A stretch of DNA of 64,000 nt from Deinococcus peraridilitoris DSM 19664 (GCF_000317835.1 NC_019793.1:1736001-1800000); one strand, 5' to 3'. Numbered from the stretch's first letter, positions 1 through 9,201 are shown. The notes: generated by a model not told the origin, from the letters alone. A program made the numbers and translations.

Positions 1-78
1 ACGGGCGACCTCTTCTACGAGACCGGTGCCCTCGGTCCCCACCTGTCCCTGCACTCCCTGCTCGCGGCGTTCGTTCAC
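1..78 (-). CDS. partial CDS, N-terminus of an unknown protein
   Basis: A GTG codon at 76-78 on the minus strand follows an AGGAGG Shine-Dalgarno six bases upstream and opens a frame of 26 codons that runs off the window edge without a stop. The visible peptide is rich in Glu, Gly, Gln and Val, with no recognisable motif. The start rests only on the ribosome binding site. The plus strand is also open here, so the call is tentative. Confidence 0.4.
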   Translation of the reverse strand, partial: MNERREQGVQGQVGTEGTGLVEEVAR

Positions 79-108
79 ATCAGCCTCCTGAATCTGCTCT
101 GGCAGTCA

Positions 109-136
109 GGCAGGGGCGGAAGACACCGCCCCTGCC
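109..136 (-). terminator. hairpin after the first DUF2382 gene
   Basis: A perfect 10-bp G/C-rich stem (109-118 with 127-136) and an 8-base loop lie between the stop of the DUF2382 gene (165) and the start of the partial gene at 78. There is no clear U tract, so termination efficiency is uncertain. Confidence 0.5.
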
Positions 137-164
137 GTCTCACACCGTTTGTTGCGCCGGGCGC

Positions 165-1289
165 TCAGCGGCGGTCGCGGTCAGTCTTGCCGTCAAGGCG
201 GTCCAGGTCGTCGTTCACCCGACTGCCGCGCTCCTCGACATCACCGGTGCGGTTGACGTCGAGGACTTCACGGCCCACGGTTTCGTTGAAGGTCTGGGTT
301 TCGGTCTCGGTGCGCTTGCCGATCTCGACTTCCTCGGTGACGTAGGCCTGCTTGCTGACGTCGGCGCGTTCGGCCTCCAGGTCCACCCGCAGGGTCTCGG
401 AGCCCGATCCCAGCGTGACGTTGCCTTCGACCGGACGGGACTCCGTCACGGGACGGCGTTCGATCACCAGTTCTTCGTGGCTGAGATTGACGCTGACCTG
501 CTGCTCACGCATTTCAACGTGTTTGCTGACCTCGACGCTGTCGGTCCGGTAGCGTTCCTTGTCGACGACCAGACGCTCTTCGAGCAGCCGCAGCCGGTCG
601 GGAGTCTTGAACATCCGGTCTTCGGTGTCCTCGTCGCGGTAGTCGTAGCGGCGGCCCATGCTGGCGGTATCCATGCCGGCATTGCCGCTCATGCCCGTAC
701 GCATGTCGGCATCCATGCGGCTGTCGGTCATGCCGCTGACGCCGCCGGCCGCACGGTCCCCTGACATGGTTGCCGAGGAGGCGGTGTTGTAGCCGATGCC
801 GGTGGTGCCTTCGTTGCGCAGATCGCCGCCCATCACGCTGAGATCGCGGTCGGTGGTGGTGTCGGAATCGGTGGGGATCATGTCCTGATCCATGTCGTTG
901 CGGTAGCCGACTTTTCCACCGTAGTCCGCGCCACGCAGCACGCGTTCGTCACTTGTCTGCGCGTCATAGGAGTACTCTTCGCCGTAGCGGTATTCGCGCA
1001 TCTCCTTGACCTGGTCTTTGGTGAGGTTGTCGAGGTACACGGCGTCATCCTCGAGGCGGGCCATGCCGACGGGCAGCAGGACTTCCTTGCTGGTGAACCA
1101 GCCACCGACGTCAATGATCAGGTAGCGCAGGCGGCCGGTGGTGGGCTCGACCATCGCGCCGCGCACGGTGCCGATTTTCTTGCTGTCAGAGCCGTAGACG
1201 GCGTCTCCGGTGGGATCGTAGATGCCCTCGCTGCGAAAATCGTAGTTGCGGTCGCGGGTCAGGTCAGACAAAGGAATCAGTGTCGTCAT
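165..1289 (-). CDS. PRC-barrel and DUF2382 stress protein, copy A
   Basis: A 374-residue soluble protein. The N-terminal ~90 residues form a PRC-barrel ([20 protein letters not shown]). A Gly/Met/Asp-rich linker follows, then a DUF2382 (YsnF/AvaK-like) region with the repeated pattern of [19 protein letters not shown] and [10 protein letters not shown]. Such proteins are common in deinococci and linked to general stress or desiccation, but their biochemistry is unknown. I start at ATG 1289, which has GGAGG just upstream and matches the N-terminus of the paralogue at 1730. It is divergent from that gene and almost identical to it at DNA level in the C-terminal half. It lacks the glycine-zipper C-terminus of the neighbour. 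Confidence 0.85.
   Translation of the reverse strand: MTTLIPLSDLTRDRNYDFRSEGIYDPTGDAVYGSDSKKIGTVRGAMVEPTTGRLRYLIIDVGGWFTSKEVLLPVGMARLEDDAVYLDNLTKDQVKEMREYRYGEEYSYDAQTSDERVLRGADYGGKVGYRNDMDQDMIPTDSDTTTDRDLSVMGGDLRNEGTTGIGYNTASSATMSGDRAAGGVSGMTDSRMDADMRTGMSGNAGMDTASMGRRYDYRDEDTEDRMFKTPDRLRLLEERLVVDKERYRTDSVEVSKHVEMREQQVSVNLSHEELVIERRPVTESRPVEGNVTLGSGSETLRVDLEAERADVSKQAYVTEEVEIGKRTETETQTFNETVGREVLDVNRTGDVEERGSRVNDDLDRLDGKTDRDRR
226..640 (-). repeat. large inverted repeat, arm A (DUF2382 segment)
   Basis: About 415 bp of the copy A gene match 2146-2559 of copy B in inverted orientation. Long stretches are base-for-base identical, including third codon positions, with one short divergent patch in the middle. 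The two arms face each other across about 1.5 kb. Confidence 0.85.
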
Positions 1290-1729
1290 GGTCGTGCCTC
1301 CTCCACAAGGCTGATTCCACAGTAAAAAACGCACGGTCCTCAAGCGTTTGTAGGGTGCTAAGACGCACATACCAAACGTTTTGCGCACAGACAGGTCCCT
1401 CTCACACGGCCAACCGGTCTGATGAAGGGAGTATCACGCTTTTTCAATACAGAGCTGCCCGGCAGAACCACCCCGCAGCACAAAACGCGCTTTCCGCGCA
1501 CCTCGAATCATGACCGCGAACATAAAATTTATGAAGACCGACACCCCGCAATCAAAATCAGACCAACCCATGAAGAGATGTGCAGCCGATGTTTAAGGCA
1601 CTCATCTGATAACACCAGCCTTTCCTGGACCAATTTATTCAACTTTTCTTGGTGGACTTCCCAGAAATGCTGGAAACAAAGCATCAACAATGCAACCGAA
1701 GGCCCCTGGGCCGGAAAGGACCATTCACC
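1290..1729. promoter_or_regulatory. divergent intergenic region between DUF2382 genes
   Basis: This 440-bp gene-free stretch is visibly more AT-rich than its surroundings and must carry the promoters of both flanking genes. It contains a 13-base palindrome (CATAAA-A-TTTATG, 1521-1533) and a small AAACGTTT palindrome near 1373. I cannot assign -35/-10 boxes with confidence. No 17-bp radiation/desiccation response motif of the type known in deinococci was seen. Confidence 0.5.
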
Positions 1730-3193
1730 ATGGCTCAACTGATTCCACTTTCGGACCTGATGCGTGACCACAACTACGATTTTCGCAGCGAGGGCATCTA
1801 CGATCCCACCGGAGACGCCGTCTATGCCGCCGACGGCGATAAGATCGGCACCGTGCGCGGCGCAATGGTCGAGCCCACCACCGGCCGCCTGCGCTACCTG
1901 ATCGCCGACGTCGGTGGCTGGTTCACCAGCAAGGAAGTCCTGCTGCCCGTCGGCATGGTTCGCCTTGAGGATGACGCCGTGTACCTTGACAACCTCACCA
2001 AAGACCAGGTCAAGGAGATGCGCGAATACCGCTACGGCGAGTCCTACGACGACGACGCGCAGATGAGTGACGAACGCGTGCTGCGCGGCAGCGATACGCG
2101 CATGGGCAACGATGCGCGTGTGAGCAGCGCCGGAACCTTCAATTACCGTGACGAGGACACCGAAGACCGGATGTTCAAGACTCCCGACCGGCTGCGGCTG
2201 CTCGAAGAGCGTCTGGTCGTCGACAAGGAACGCTACCGGACCGGCAGCGTCGAGGTCAGCAAGCACGTCGAGAACCGCGAGCAGCAGGTCAGCGTCAACC
2301 TCAGCCATCAGGAAGTCGTGATCGAACGCCGTCCCGTGACGGAGTCCCGTCCGGTCGAAGGCAACGTCACGCTGGGATCGGGCTCCGAGACCCTGCGGGT
2401 GGACCTGGAGGCCGAACGCGCCGACGTCAGCAAGCAGGCCTACGTCACCGAGGAAGTCGAGATCGGCAAGCGCACCGAGACCGAAACCCGGACCTTCAAC
2501 GAAACCGTGGGCCGTGAAGTCCTCGACGTCAACCGCACCGGTGATGTCGAGGAGCGCGGCGACAGGGGCATGCGCGGAGACACCAACCTGAGCAACGACT
2601 CCGACCTGCGCGACACCACGCCGCAGCGCTCGGTGGGCAGCCTTGGCGGGCAGGGGCTGGACAGCGCTCAGACCTCGTCGCGCCTGACGGCCGTGTTCAA
2701 CTCCGAAAGCCAGGCCGAAGCCGCCGTGGCCGAATTGCGCCGCCTGGGTGTCACGGACGCGCACCTGTCGTTCATCGGCCATCACCGGGGTGAAGGCGCG
2801 GGCATGACCGGTGAAGGCACCGAGACTTCCGGCGAGCGGCGCGCCAAGAACACTGCCGGGGGCGTGGCCGCCGGCGCTGGCCTGGGGGCACTGTTCGGTC
2901 TGGCGGCAGCCTTCATTCCGGGTGTGGGTCCGTTCATCACGGCGGGCGCTTTGGCGACCACCCTCGGCGCGGCGGGGGGCGGCGCCACGGCGGGTGCCCT
3001 CGTCGGCGGGACCATCGGCGGCCTGACCAGCGCCCTGGCGGACGCCGGTTACAGCCGTGAAGAAGCCGACTACTACGGTGGGCGCGTCGAGCAGGGCGGC
3101 ACGCTGGTTGCCGTCGAAAACACCAGCGGCGTCGACATGGGCCAGGCCCGCGAAGTGCTGCGCCGTCACGGCGGCGAGCTTCACGGCGCCTGA
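1730..3193 (+). CDS. PRC-barrel and DUF2382 stress protein with hydrophobic C-terminus, copy B
   Basis: A 487-residue protein in three parts. It has an N-terminal PRC-barrel near-identical to copy A, a DUF2382 region at about residues 135-280, and a C-terminal section resembling general-stress-protein 17M-like domains. That last section starts [20 protein letters not shown] and ends in a Gly/Ala zipper (about 385-450) that could insert in a membrane. ATG 1730 is preceded by GGAAAGGA, which decides the start over upstream in-frame codons. A bidirectional terminator follows. Compared with copy A, the linker is shorter and the C-terminal domain is extra. Role inferred as envelope or stress-related; no enzymatic residues seen. 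Confidence 0.85.
   Translation: MAQLIPLSDLMRDHNYDFRSEGIYDPTGDAVYAADGDKIGTVRGAMVEPTTGRLRYLIADVGGWFTSKEVLLPVGMVRLEDDAVYLDNLTKDQVKEMREYRYGESYDDDAQMSDERVLRGSDTRMGNDARVSSAGTFNYRDEDTEDRMFKTPDRLRLLEERLVVDKERYRTGSVEVSKHVENREQQVSVNLSHQEVVIERRPVTESRPVEGNVTLGSGSETLRVDLEAERADVSKQAYVTEEVEIGKRTETETRTFNETVGREVLDVNRTGDVEERGDRGMRGDTNLSNDSDLRDTTPQRSVGSLGGQGLDSAQTSSRLTAVFNSESQAEAAVAELRRLGVTDAHLSFIGHHRGEGAGMTGEGTETSGERRAKNTAGGVAAGAGLGALFGLAAAFIPGVGPFITAGALATTLGAAGGGATAGALVGGTIGGLTSALADAGYSREEADYYGGRVEQGGTLVAVENTSGVDMGQAREVLRRHGGELHGA
2146..2559 (+). repeat. large inverted repeat, arm B (DUF2382 segment)
   Basis: Counterpart of 226-640. The identity includes silent positions, which points to recent duplication or ongoing gene conversion. 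The third paralogue (57798-58682) is similar in protein sequence but differs at many silent sites. Confidence 0.85.
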
Positions 3194-3216
3194 GCATTAC
3201 CCCCTGGACATACTGC

Positions 3217-3254
3217 AAAAAGGAAGGCGCCCACGGTGGGCGCCTTCCTTTTTT
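3217..3254. terminator. bidirectional rho-independent terminator
   Basis: A near-perfect palindrome with A5 on the left and T6 on the right around a GGAAGGCGCCCA/TGGGCGCCTTCC stem. It sits between the convergent stops at 3193 and 3261 and can terminate both genes. Confidence 0.9.
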
Positions 3255-3260
3255 CTGCTG

Positions 3261-4193
3261 TCAGGCCGCGCCCAGAGCCTCACGAAGTTCGAGTGCCAGC
3301 AGCTGAAAGGCCAGGCTGGGACTGACGTACTGCTCCAAAGCCGCGAGGGTGCGCTGCAACGCACGGTCGGCGGCGGCGCGCACATGCATTTCCTCTCCGC
3401 GCAGCACGAACTGCAGCGCCTCGGGGTGCCAGCGGGGATCGAAGCGCTTTTCGAGACCTTCGGCGGCCTCCAGCGCGCCCAGCATGCCCAGCGAGAGTGC
3501 CTCGACCAGTACGCGGGCGTCATGCAGCGCTTCGCGGGCCTTCGCGCGCTCGACGATCACCCCGGGACGTCCGGCAGCGAAAGCCAGCAGTTCAGGGTCC
3601 TCTTCGCCCAGCGTGACGAGCGCCCGGGCGAGAACCTCGTCGCTCACGGCGCTGACTCCCAGGCGGGCGGCACGCGACGCGATGGTCGGCAGAACGGCCT
3701 GCACCTCCTCGGCCAGAAAGACGAAGAGCGCCCGGTGAGGTGGCTCCTCCACCACTTTCAGCAGGGCGTTGGCACTCTCCTCGTTGAGGTGCTCGGCACC
3801 GTCGACAATCACCACCTTGCGGGCATAGGTGGGCGCCGTTTCCAGCCACTCGATGACGTGCTGCTCGTACTCCCGTCCGTCGTCACGCTTCTCGGTGATG
3901 GCGGCGACCGGAATCAGGCGGCGACGGGCGGTCTTGCCCGTCGCGGTAGTGGTCCTCGGCTCGATCTCCAGCAAGTCGGGATGCGCTCCGTGCAGGACGC
4001 CCTGGCAGGAACGGCACGCTCCGCACGGCCCCACGGCCACGCCACGTTCGCAGTTCATCAGCGCGGCCAGCAGGCGCGCCGTGGGGCGTTTGCCTACCCG
4101 CGCCGGACCGTAGAGCAGCAGGGCGTGTCCGGCGAAGGCGCGCACGGTATCCACGACCTCTTGATGCCCGATCAGACCGAAGGGGGCGCTCAC
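3261..4193 (-). CDS. holB: DNA polymerase III delta-prime-like clamp-loader subunit
   Basis: A 310-residue AAA+ protein of the DnaX/HolB family, acting in clamp loading at the replication fork. The P-loop region (residues 29-37, GPARVGKRP) is degenerate: the Ser/Thr after Lys is Arg, which fits an ATP-hydrolysis-poor delta-prime rather than gamma/tau. A zinc module is present (C48, C57, C60, C63), then a Walker B-like VVIVDGAEHL and a sensor-1-like ASRAARLGV. The length fits delta-prime. The GTG start at 4191-4193 overlaps the stop of the metallophosphoesterase gene by 4 bp, so the two are translationally coupled. DnaX is much longer and would have an intact P-loop. Confidence 0.8.
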   Translation of the reverse strand: MSAPFGLIGHQEVVDTVRAFAGHALLLYGPARVGKRPTARLLAALMNCERGVAVGPCGACRSCQGVLHGAHPDLLEIEPRTTTATGKTARRRLIPVAAITEKRDDGREYEQHVIEWLETAPTYARKVVIVDGAEHLNEESANALLKVVEEPPHRALFVFLAEEVQAVLPTIASRAARLGVSAVSDEVLARALVTLGEEDPELLAFAAGRPGVIVERAKAREALHDARVLVEALSLGMLGALEAAEGLEKRFDPRWHPEALQFVLRGEEMHVRAAADRALQRTLAALEQYVSPSLAFQLLALELREALGAA

Positions 4194-4951
4194 TCTCCCA
4201 CCGCCAGCCGCGCTCCCAGCGACGCGGGCAGCCCGGCACTTCGCAAGGCGGCCTGGGTGAAGCCCACGTCATAAGGCACCCGGAACACCTCGAAGGTGTG
4301 CTGCTCGATGTCAAACAGGCCGTACGAGGCCTGCGGATTACCGTCGCGCGGTTGTCCGACCGAGCCCGGATTGAGGATCAGGCGCGCGCGGGGTGCCCAT
4401 AAAAAACGCCCACCCGCGCTGAGGGACTGATGCTTGACCCACTCTCCCGGAGGTGCGTCCACAGTGGCGTACACGCCGGGAAGATGGGTATGCCCCACGA
4501 AGCACACCTGGCCTTCCCAGGCAGCAAATGCCTCACGGGCGCGGGCCAGCGAACTGACGTACGCCAGCAGCGAAAGCGGCGAACCGTGCCGGAAACGGAC
4601 CGTGAAACCACCCAGCTCCTCGTCGTGCACCTCAGGCCAGGCCGCAAGCCCGTTCAGGTCGGCGCTCGAGAGACGCTGAAGCTGCCAGTGCAACACCTGC
4701 ATCACCACGTTGTCCTGAGCCTGCCGGTTCGCTCCCCGCGCGAGTTGCAGCGCCCAGAGGTCGTGGTTGCCCAGAATGCACCGGGCGTTCAGGTCACGCA
4801 GGCGCGCGAGCACCTCGCGTGGCTGCGGGCCGTACCCCAGCACGTCGCCCAGACACACCACCCGGTCATAGACCTGCCGCTCGGCGTCCCCCAGCACGGC
4901 TTCCAGGGCGGCCAGGTTGGCGTGAATGTCCGAGAGCAGCAAGAGGCGCAC
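4190..4951 (-). CDS. metallophosphoesterase, calcineurin-like
   Basis: A 253-residue cytosolic metal-dependent phosphoesterase of the YfcE/MJ0936-like group. All five metal-site motifs are visible: SDIHAN (D8, H10), GDVLGYG, GNHD, a later His, and GHTH near residue 155. The substrate cannot be told; relatives act on phosphodiesters or nucleotide phosphates. I choose GTG 4951 because it lies six bases after a TATCAT -10 box (leaderless start) and begins directly at the beta-strand before SDIHAN. It is first in a two-gene operon with the delta-prime gene. Confidence 0.82.
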   Translation of the reverse strand: MRLLLLSDIHANLAALEAVLGDAERQVYDRVVCLGDVLGYGPQPREVLARLRDLNARCILGNHDLWALQLARGANRQAQDNVVMQVLHWQLQRLSSADLNGLAAWPEVHDEELGGFTVRFRHGSPLSLLAYVSSLARAREAFAAWEGQVCFVGHTHLPGVYATVDAPPGEWVKHQSLSAGGRFLWAPRARLILNPGSVGQPRDGNPQASYGLFDIEQHTFEVFRVPYDVGFTQAALRSAGLPASLGARLAVGE

Positions 4952-4957
4952 CAGCAG

Positions 4958-4963
4958 ATGATA
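4958..4963 (-). promoter_or_regulatory. -10 box (TATCAT) of leaderless metallophosphoesterase gene
   Basis: Six bases separate the box from GTG 4951, and no Shine-Dalgarno is present. No convincing -35 element was seen. Confidence 0.6.
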
Positions 4964-5074
4964 GCGAGCCCACTCCCCGGCGCACAAAAACCCGGCCCGG
5001 TCTGCTCCGCACTCACCCGGTCTGCTCCGCGCTCAATCGAGAGCTGCCTCCTACCACGCGCCGGGCAATTTCCC

Positions 5075-5080
5075 TATTCT
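5075..5080 (+). promoter_or_regulatory. -10 box (TATTCT) of leaderless gene at 5087
   Basis: The spacing to GTG 5087 is six bases. It sits only about 110 bp from the divergent metallophosphoesterase promoter. Confidence 0.6.
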
Positions 5081-5086
5081 TTTCCG

Positions 5087-5773
5087 GTGACTCGACCGCG
5101 CATCGGCATTTCCATCGGGCAGCTTCTCACCCTTCCCGGCGTGACCCGTCCTTACGAAGGCACCGCGCAGCACTACGCGCAGGCGTTGTGGGCGGCGGGC
5201 GCCGCGCCGTCGCTGCTGCCGCTCATTCCCGAGGCGGCAGGTGAACTGATGGAACGCCTCGACGGCCTGCTGCTTTCCGGCGGGGTCGATCTGCATCCCC
5301 GCTTTTACGGCGAGGAGCCTCATGAACAGCTGGGTGAAGTGGACGAACTGCGCGACGCCACCGAAGTCGAGCTGTACCGCGCGGCGCGTGAACGCGGCCT
5401 GCCGGTGCTGGGCATCTGCCGGGGCCTGCAGGTCATCAACGTGTTCGAAGGCGGATCGTTGCACCAGCACCTCGACGGGCACAGCCAGAGTGCGCGCGGA
5501 CACCACTACACCGACACGACGCACGACGTGCACTTCGAGGACGGGCTGCTTGCCCGGCATCATCCGCAGCTCACCCGCGTCAACTCGCACCACCATCAGG
5601 CCGTCAAGGCCGTGGCACCGACCCTGCGGGTCGCCGCGAGAACGGACGACGGCCTGGTCGAAGCCCTGGAAGGCGACGGGGTGGTGTGCGTGCAGTGGCA
5701 CCCGGAAGCGACCTTTCACAGCGCACCGGACACGAACGGCACGTTCAAGGCCTACATGGAGCTTTTCCGGTGA
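5087..5773 (+). CDS. peptidase C26 family, gamma-glutamyl-GABA hydrolase-like
   Basis: A 228-residue class I glutamine-amidotransferase fold protein of the PuuD/peptidase C26 type, which hydrolyses gamma-glutamyl amides in the cytosol. The elbow LGICRGLQ holds the nucleophile C111, and H205/E207 of QWHPEA complete the triad. The oxyanion segment SGGVDLHP is intact. A long in-frame extension upstream overlaps the neighbouring gene and shows no domain. The GTG at 5087 lies six bases after TATTCT and starts right before the first strand. No polyamine catabolism genes are adjacent, so the substrate is open. Confidence 0.82.
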   Translation: MTRPRIGISIGQLLTLPGVTRPYEGTAQHYAQALWAAGAAPSLLPLIPEAAGELMERLDGLLLSGGVDLHPRFYGEEPHEQLGEVDELRDATEVELYRAARERGLPVLGICRGLQVINVFEGGSLHQHLDGHSQSARGHHYTDTTHDVHFEDGLLARHHPQLTRVNSHHHQAVKAVAPTLRVAARTDDGLVEALEGDGVVCVQWHPEATFHSAPDTNGTFKAYMELFR

Positions 5774-5861
5774 CAAGAAACAGTAGGTTCACGCAGCGCT
5801 CAGGCGGGCCGTCTCGGGCGAGCGCCCTGCGCGCCCAGAACCTGTGCCGTCAGGAACGGTC

Positions 5862-6353
5862 ATGAGCCCGGAGCGCGTCTGGTCGGATCTGTACGGCTGC
5901 CCACGGGCACTGTGGAGCGGTCTTCCGGGCGGCCACACCTGGCTGGTGGTGGCCCCGCCGCGCCTGGTCGGACAGGTGGCCGGCGCCCTCGACGCGCTGC
6001 GCTTCAAGGGCGCGGTGTACCTGCTGGTCACCGAGGACCTCACTCCCCTGGAAAGCGCGCTGCGGGAAGTGAGTCCGCGTGGCGCTGTGGTGGTCGGTGA
6101 AACCCTCAGCGGCGGCCCGTCGTTGCAGCTTCCTCCACGCACCGTCCTGCAGCCGGGCTTTTCTTACCAGGAAGGCGGCGATCTGCCTGAATGGACGTCC
6201 GCCTTGCGGCTGGACGCTGCGCGCGGTGCCTGCCCGCCCGCGAGCGCCTGCGCCCGACAGGGCGTCCCGGTGGTCAGCGCGGACGTGAAAGATCTCGCGC
6301 GCACCCTGCAGATGTGGTGGGCCCAGACGCCGCACAGCCTCGCCCACGTGTGA
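5862..6353 (+). CDS. hypothetical protein coupled to hemW
   Basis: A 163-residue protein I do not recognise. It has alternating hydrophobic strands ([27 protein letters not shown]) suggestive of a small alpha/beta fold, and no signal peptide or membrane helix. ATG 5862 follows AGGA four bases upstream; a GTG at 5844 in frame is the alternative. Its TGA overlaps the GTG of hemW by 4 bp, so it is probably translated with hemW. Composition is like its neighbours. Confidence 0.6.
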   Translation: MSPERVWSDLYGCPRALWSGLPGGHTWLVVAPPRLVGQVAGALDALRFKGAVYLLVTEDLTPLESALREVSPRGAVVVGETLSGGPSLQLPPRTVLQPGFSYQEGGDLPEWTSALRLDAARGACPPASACARQGVPVVSADVKDLARTLQMWWAQTPHSLAHV

Positions 6354-7525
6354 ACACTCCCCGGACGAACCTCGCCGCGCAGGTCACCGATCCGGCCACG
6401 TCCGCCGTGCGCCACCTGTACCTGCACGTGCCGTTCTGCCCTTCCATCTGCCCGTACTGCGATTTTCACGTGCTGACGCGCCGCGCCGGGCAGGTCGAGG
6501 CGTACCTGAAGCGCCTGCGCGAGGAAGCCGCCGAAATCGCGCGAACCTACCGCGTAGATCTGCAGACCGTCTACCTGGGCGGGGGCACGCCTTCCTTCCT
6601 GCGCGAAGCAGAAATGGCGGAAGTGGTCGACATCGTGCGCAGCGCCTTCGGCTGGGGAGCGCAGGAGAACACCCTGGAAGTCAATCCGGGTACGGTTTCG
6701 CCTGAGCGGGCCCGGCAGTGGCGTGAACTGGGGTTTGACCGGGCGTCGGTGGGCGTGCAGAGCCTCCACGACCCCACCTTGAAGTTTCTGGGCCGTCAGC
6801 ACGACGCCCGCTCGGCGCGCGAAGCGGTCGAGCAACTCCTGGCACAGGAGTTCCGGGTGTCCGGTGACCTCATCACCGCCGTGGCAGGCCAACCGCTGGA
6901 CGGCGATGTGCGCGGCCTGGTGGAACTGGGCGTCGAGCACGTCAGCGCCTACACCCTCACGATCGAAAGCGGCACGCCCTTCGCGCGGCGCGGCGTGACG
7001 GTGCGCGAGGAAGACGAGCGTGAAGGCTTCTCACGCACTGCCCAATTGCTGGGCGAGCTGGGCTTCGAGCGCTACGAGATCAGCAATTACGCGCGCTCCG
7101 GTGGACACTCACGCCACAACCTGGCGTACTGGACCAACCAGTTCTACCTGGGGCTGGGCCCGGGCGCGGCGGGGCATTACCCGGCCCCGCCCGGGCGTGA
7201 AGTCGCGGGGCAGCGGGTGCTGTCCGAGCGGCGCACGAATCCACACCTGAACGGGTGGCTGGCCGGCCAGCCGGGGGAAAGCGACCTCATCACGCCCGAG
7301 GAGTACGCCACCGACGCGCTGTTCATGGGACTGCGCCTCACGCGTGGAGTGGACCTGCGTGACCTCTCGCGGCGCTCGGGTCTGGACGTGGCCGCGCGTT
7401 ACGCCGGGGTGATCGAGATGCAGACACGGCGCGGCGCGCTGGAGTTTGACGGCAGGGCGCTGCGGGCGACCGAAGCGGGCCAGTGGGTGCTGAACGACGT
7501 GATTCGCGCTTTTCTGGAAGCCTGA
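6350..7525 (+). CDS. hemW: radical SAM heme chaperone HemW
   Basis: A 391-residue radical SAM protein. The cluster motif [10 protein letters not shown] (C30, C34, C37) has Phe where true HemN coproporphyrinogen dehydrogenases have a fourth Cys, which identifies the HemW branch (heme binding and delivery). GGGTPSFL and the later [14 protein letters not shown] segment (residues ~130-145) are conserved. The C-terminus carries the HemN_C-like domain ([17 protein letters not shown]). The GTG at 6350 forms a 4-bp overlap with the upstream stop and fixes the start; a longer in-frame extension lies inside the previous gene. Confidence 0.88.
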   Translation: MNTPRTNLAAQVTDPATSAVRHLYLHVPFCPSICPYCDFHVLTRRAGQVEAYLKRLREEAAEIARTYRVDLQTVYLGGGTPSFLREAEMAEVVDIVRSAFGWGAQENTLEVNPGTVSPERARQWRELGFDRASVGVQSLHDPTLKFLGRQHDARSAREAVEQLLAQEFRVSGDLITAVAGQPLDGDVRGLVELGVEHVSAYTLTIESGTPFARRGVTVREEDEREGFSRTAQLLGELGFERYEISNYARSGGHSRHNLAYWTNQFYLGLGPGAAGHYPAPPGREVAGQRVLSERRTNPHLNGWLAGQPGESDLITPEEYATDALFMGLRLTRGVDLRDLSRRSGLDVAARYAGVIEMQTRRGALEFDGRALRATEAGQWVLNDVIRAFLEA

Positions 7526-7529
7526 ACGC

Positions 7530-7844
7530 TCAGCGGCCCGAACCCGTATGGCCCTGCTGCTCCAGACGCCGGCGGTATTTTGCCAGCACGACGTGCAACG
7601 CGGCGTCGAGATCGACACCTGACGCGTGGGCCAAGCACAGCAGGCTGAAGTAAGTGTCACCGAGTTCCCCGGCCCACTGCTCACCCGGCACGAAAGGCCG
7701 GGCGCCGTAATCGGTGGCGTTCAGGTGCGCTTTGGCGACTTCACCCAGTTCGGACAGCAGGTCCAGCAGACGGGTCACCGGTCCGGCTTCCAGATGATGC
7801 GCTTTCAGGAAGGCGGCCGTCGATTCTTGCGCTTCGCTCGGCAT
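7530..7844 (-). CDS. MazG-like nucleotide pyrophosphohydrolase
   Basis: A 104-residue single-domain all-alpha NTP pyrophosphohydrolase of the MazG/dCTPase group, a candidate house-cleaning enzyme for non-canonical nucleotides. The metal-binding pattern is visible as LSELGEVAKA (ExxE-like) and ELGDTYFSLL (ExxD). ATG 7844 starts just before the first helix; upstream codons would overlap the divergent gene's coding region. It is convergent with hemW with a 4-base gap. Confidence 0.72.
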   Translation of the reverse strand: MPSEAQESTAAFLKAHHLEAGPVTRLLDLLSELGEVAKAHLNATDYGARPFVPGEQWAGELGDTYFSLLCLAHASGVDLDAALHVVLAKYRRRLEQQGHTGSGR

Positions 7845-7901
7845 GGCCAAGACGAGCAAGCGTGAGCGCTTCCGTTCCCGAAAAGCGCGCGGCGGGTGCG
7901 G

Positions 7902-7907
7902 TAACAT
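7902..7907 (+). promoter_or_regulatory. -10 box (TAACAT) of leaderless GNAT gene
   Basis: Seven bases separate it from ATG 7915, and there is no Shine-Dalgarno. Confidence 0.55.
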
Positions 7908-7914
7908 CGGCGGC

Positions 7915-8526
7915 ATGACCAGCGATCCCTGGCAGGACCGTCCTACCCTGCGCGGGCAGTTCGTGACGCTCGAACCGCTCGGCACGCAGCATGCTGCGGC
8001 CCTGGCCCGCCAGCACGACCCGGAAGTCTTTCGTTACCTGGGGCGTGGAGGTCCGGCCGATGACACGCCGCAGGCCTGGCAGGAATTCATCGTTTACCTG
8101 AACGCCATTCCCGGACGCTGGAACTTCGCCATTCTGGTGCACGGCACGCCCGACGTGGCCGGACGCATCTCATACTCGGAGATGCGCCGCGCCGACCGGG
8201 GGCTGGAAATCGGCACCATGATCATGCCCGCCTACCAGGGCACCTTCGTGAATCCGGAAAGCAAGCTGCTGCTGCTGCAGTACGGCTTCGAGGTCCTGAA
8301 CGCGGCGCGCGTGCAGTTCAAGGTGGACGCCCTCAACGAGCGCAGCCAGCGCGCGATGGAGAAACTGGGCGCCGTGCGCGAAGGTGTTCTGCGCCAGTAC
8401 CAGGTGCGGCCGGACGGCAGCATGCGGGATTCGGTGATGTACAGCGTTACAGGGAACGAGTGGCCCGAAGTGCGCTCCCGGTTGCGCGAGCGCCTGCAAC
8501 GGGCCGGTACACTGAACACACCTTGA
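7915..8526 (+). CDS. GNAT N-acetyltransferase, RimJ/RimL type
   Basis: A 203-residue acetyl-CoA-dependent acetyltransferase of the RimJ/RimL class (protein N-terminus or small-molecule acetylation). It opens with TLRGQFVTLEPL and ends with the typical ALNERSQRAMEKLGAVREG motif for CoA binding and the final beta-bulge. ATG 7915 is leaderless after TAACAT. The TGA overlaps the start of a second, unrelated GNAT gene by 4 bp. Substrate unknown. Confidence 0.82.
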   Translation: MTSDPWQDRPTLRGQFVTLEPLGTQHAAALARQHDPEVFRYLGRGGPADDTPQAWQEFIVYLNAIPGRWNFAILVHGTPDVAGRISYSEMRRADRGLEIGTMIMPAYQGTFVNPESKLLLLQYGFEVLNAARVQFKVDALNERSQRAMEKLGAVREGVLRQYQVRPDGSMRDSVMYSVTGNEWPEVRSRLRERLQRAGTLNTP

Positions 8527-9149
8527 CTTCCGACGCACCTGCCGCCTTTTCAGTTCGTCCCTTCCGCCCCGAGGACGAGACGGCGCTGTACCGCATCTGC
8601 CTGGAGACAGGTGACAGCGGCGCGGACGCCACTGAGCTGTACGCTGACCCGCTGCTGCTGGGCCATCTGTACGCTGCGCCGTACGGTCGGTTCGAACCCG
8701 AGCTGGCATTCATTCTGGAAGATGCCGTGAGCGTGTGTGGCTATGTGGTCGGCGCGCGGGACACCGCAGCCTTCAACACGCGGCTCGAGCGCGAATGGTG
8801 GCCGGACCTGCGCGCACGGTATCCCCTGAGCCACGCAGACGCCCCGCCGCACACACCCGACGAACGCCTGATCGCGCAGATTCACACTGGTTTTCCTGAC
8901 GACACGGGGTTGTGGCAGGCCTACCCCTCGCACCTGCACATCGATCTGCTGCCCCGCGCCCAGGGAGCCGGAAACGGCCGACGCCTGATCGGGACCCTGC
9001 TCGGCGCCTTGCGGGCAGCGAACTCGCCGGGCGTGCACCTGGGGGTGGGCGCGCGCAACGAGCGCGCCATCGGATTTTACCGGCGTCTCGGCTTTCAGGA
9101 GCTCGCCCGCACGCCGGGGGCAGTGACCTTCGGAATGAAGTTGCGCTGA
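8523..9149 (+). CDS. GNAT N-acetyltransferase
   Basis: A 208-residue GNAT protein. Motif A is the RAQGAGNGRRLI segment, followed by HLGVGARNERAIGFYRRLGF, the classic C-terminal motif. The N-terminal part (RPFRPEDETALYRICLETG) resembles OGA-associated or eukaryotic-like GNATs. I propose TTG 8523, which makes a TTGA overlap with the previous stop; no in-frame ATG is available before the conserved N-terminus except deep inside the upstream gene. A TACACT nine bases before it could be a weak extra promoter. Confidence 0.78.
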   Translation: MTSDAPAAFSVRPFRPEDETALYRICLETGDSGADATELYADPLLLGHLYAAPYGRFEPELAFILEDAVSVCGYVVGARDTAAFNTRLEREWWPDLRARYPLSHADAPPHTPDERLIAQIHTGFPDDTGLWQAYPSHLHIDLLPRAQGAGNGRRLIGTLLGALRAANSPGVHLGVGARNERAIGFYRRLGFQELARTPGAVTFGMKLR

Positions 9150-9201
9150 GCGCCGTCCGGCCTCAGGCGGGCGTGTCTTTGAGCGGGCGCAGCAGGTCAA
9201 C

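Noticed and set aside
1290..1729. Radiation/desiccation response motif before the stress genes
   Set aside because: The only AT-rich palindrome (CATAAAATTTATG) does not fit the 17-bp consensus.
1529..3184. 551-codon open frame antisense to DUF2382 copy B
   Set aside because: Mirror of a well-supported gene in GC-rich DNA; it has no start signals and reads as low-complexity Ala/Gly/Val.
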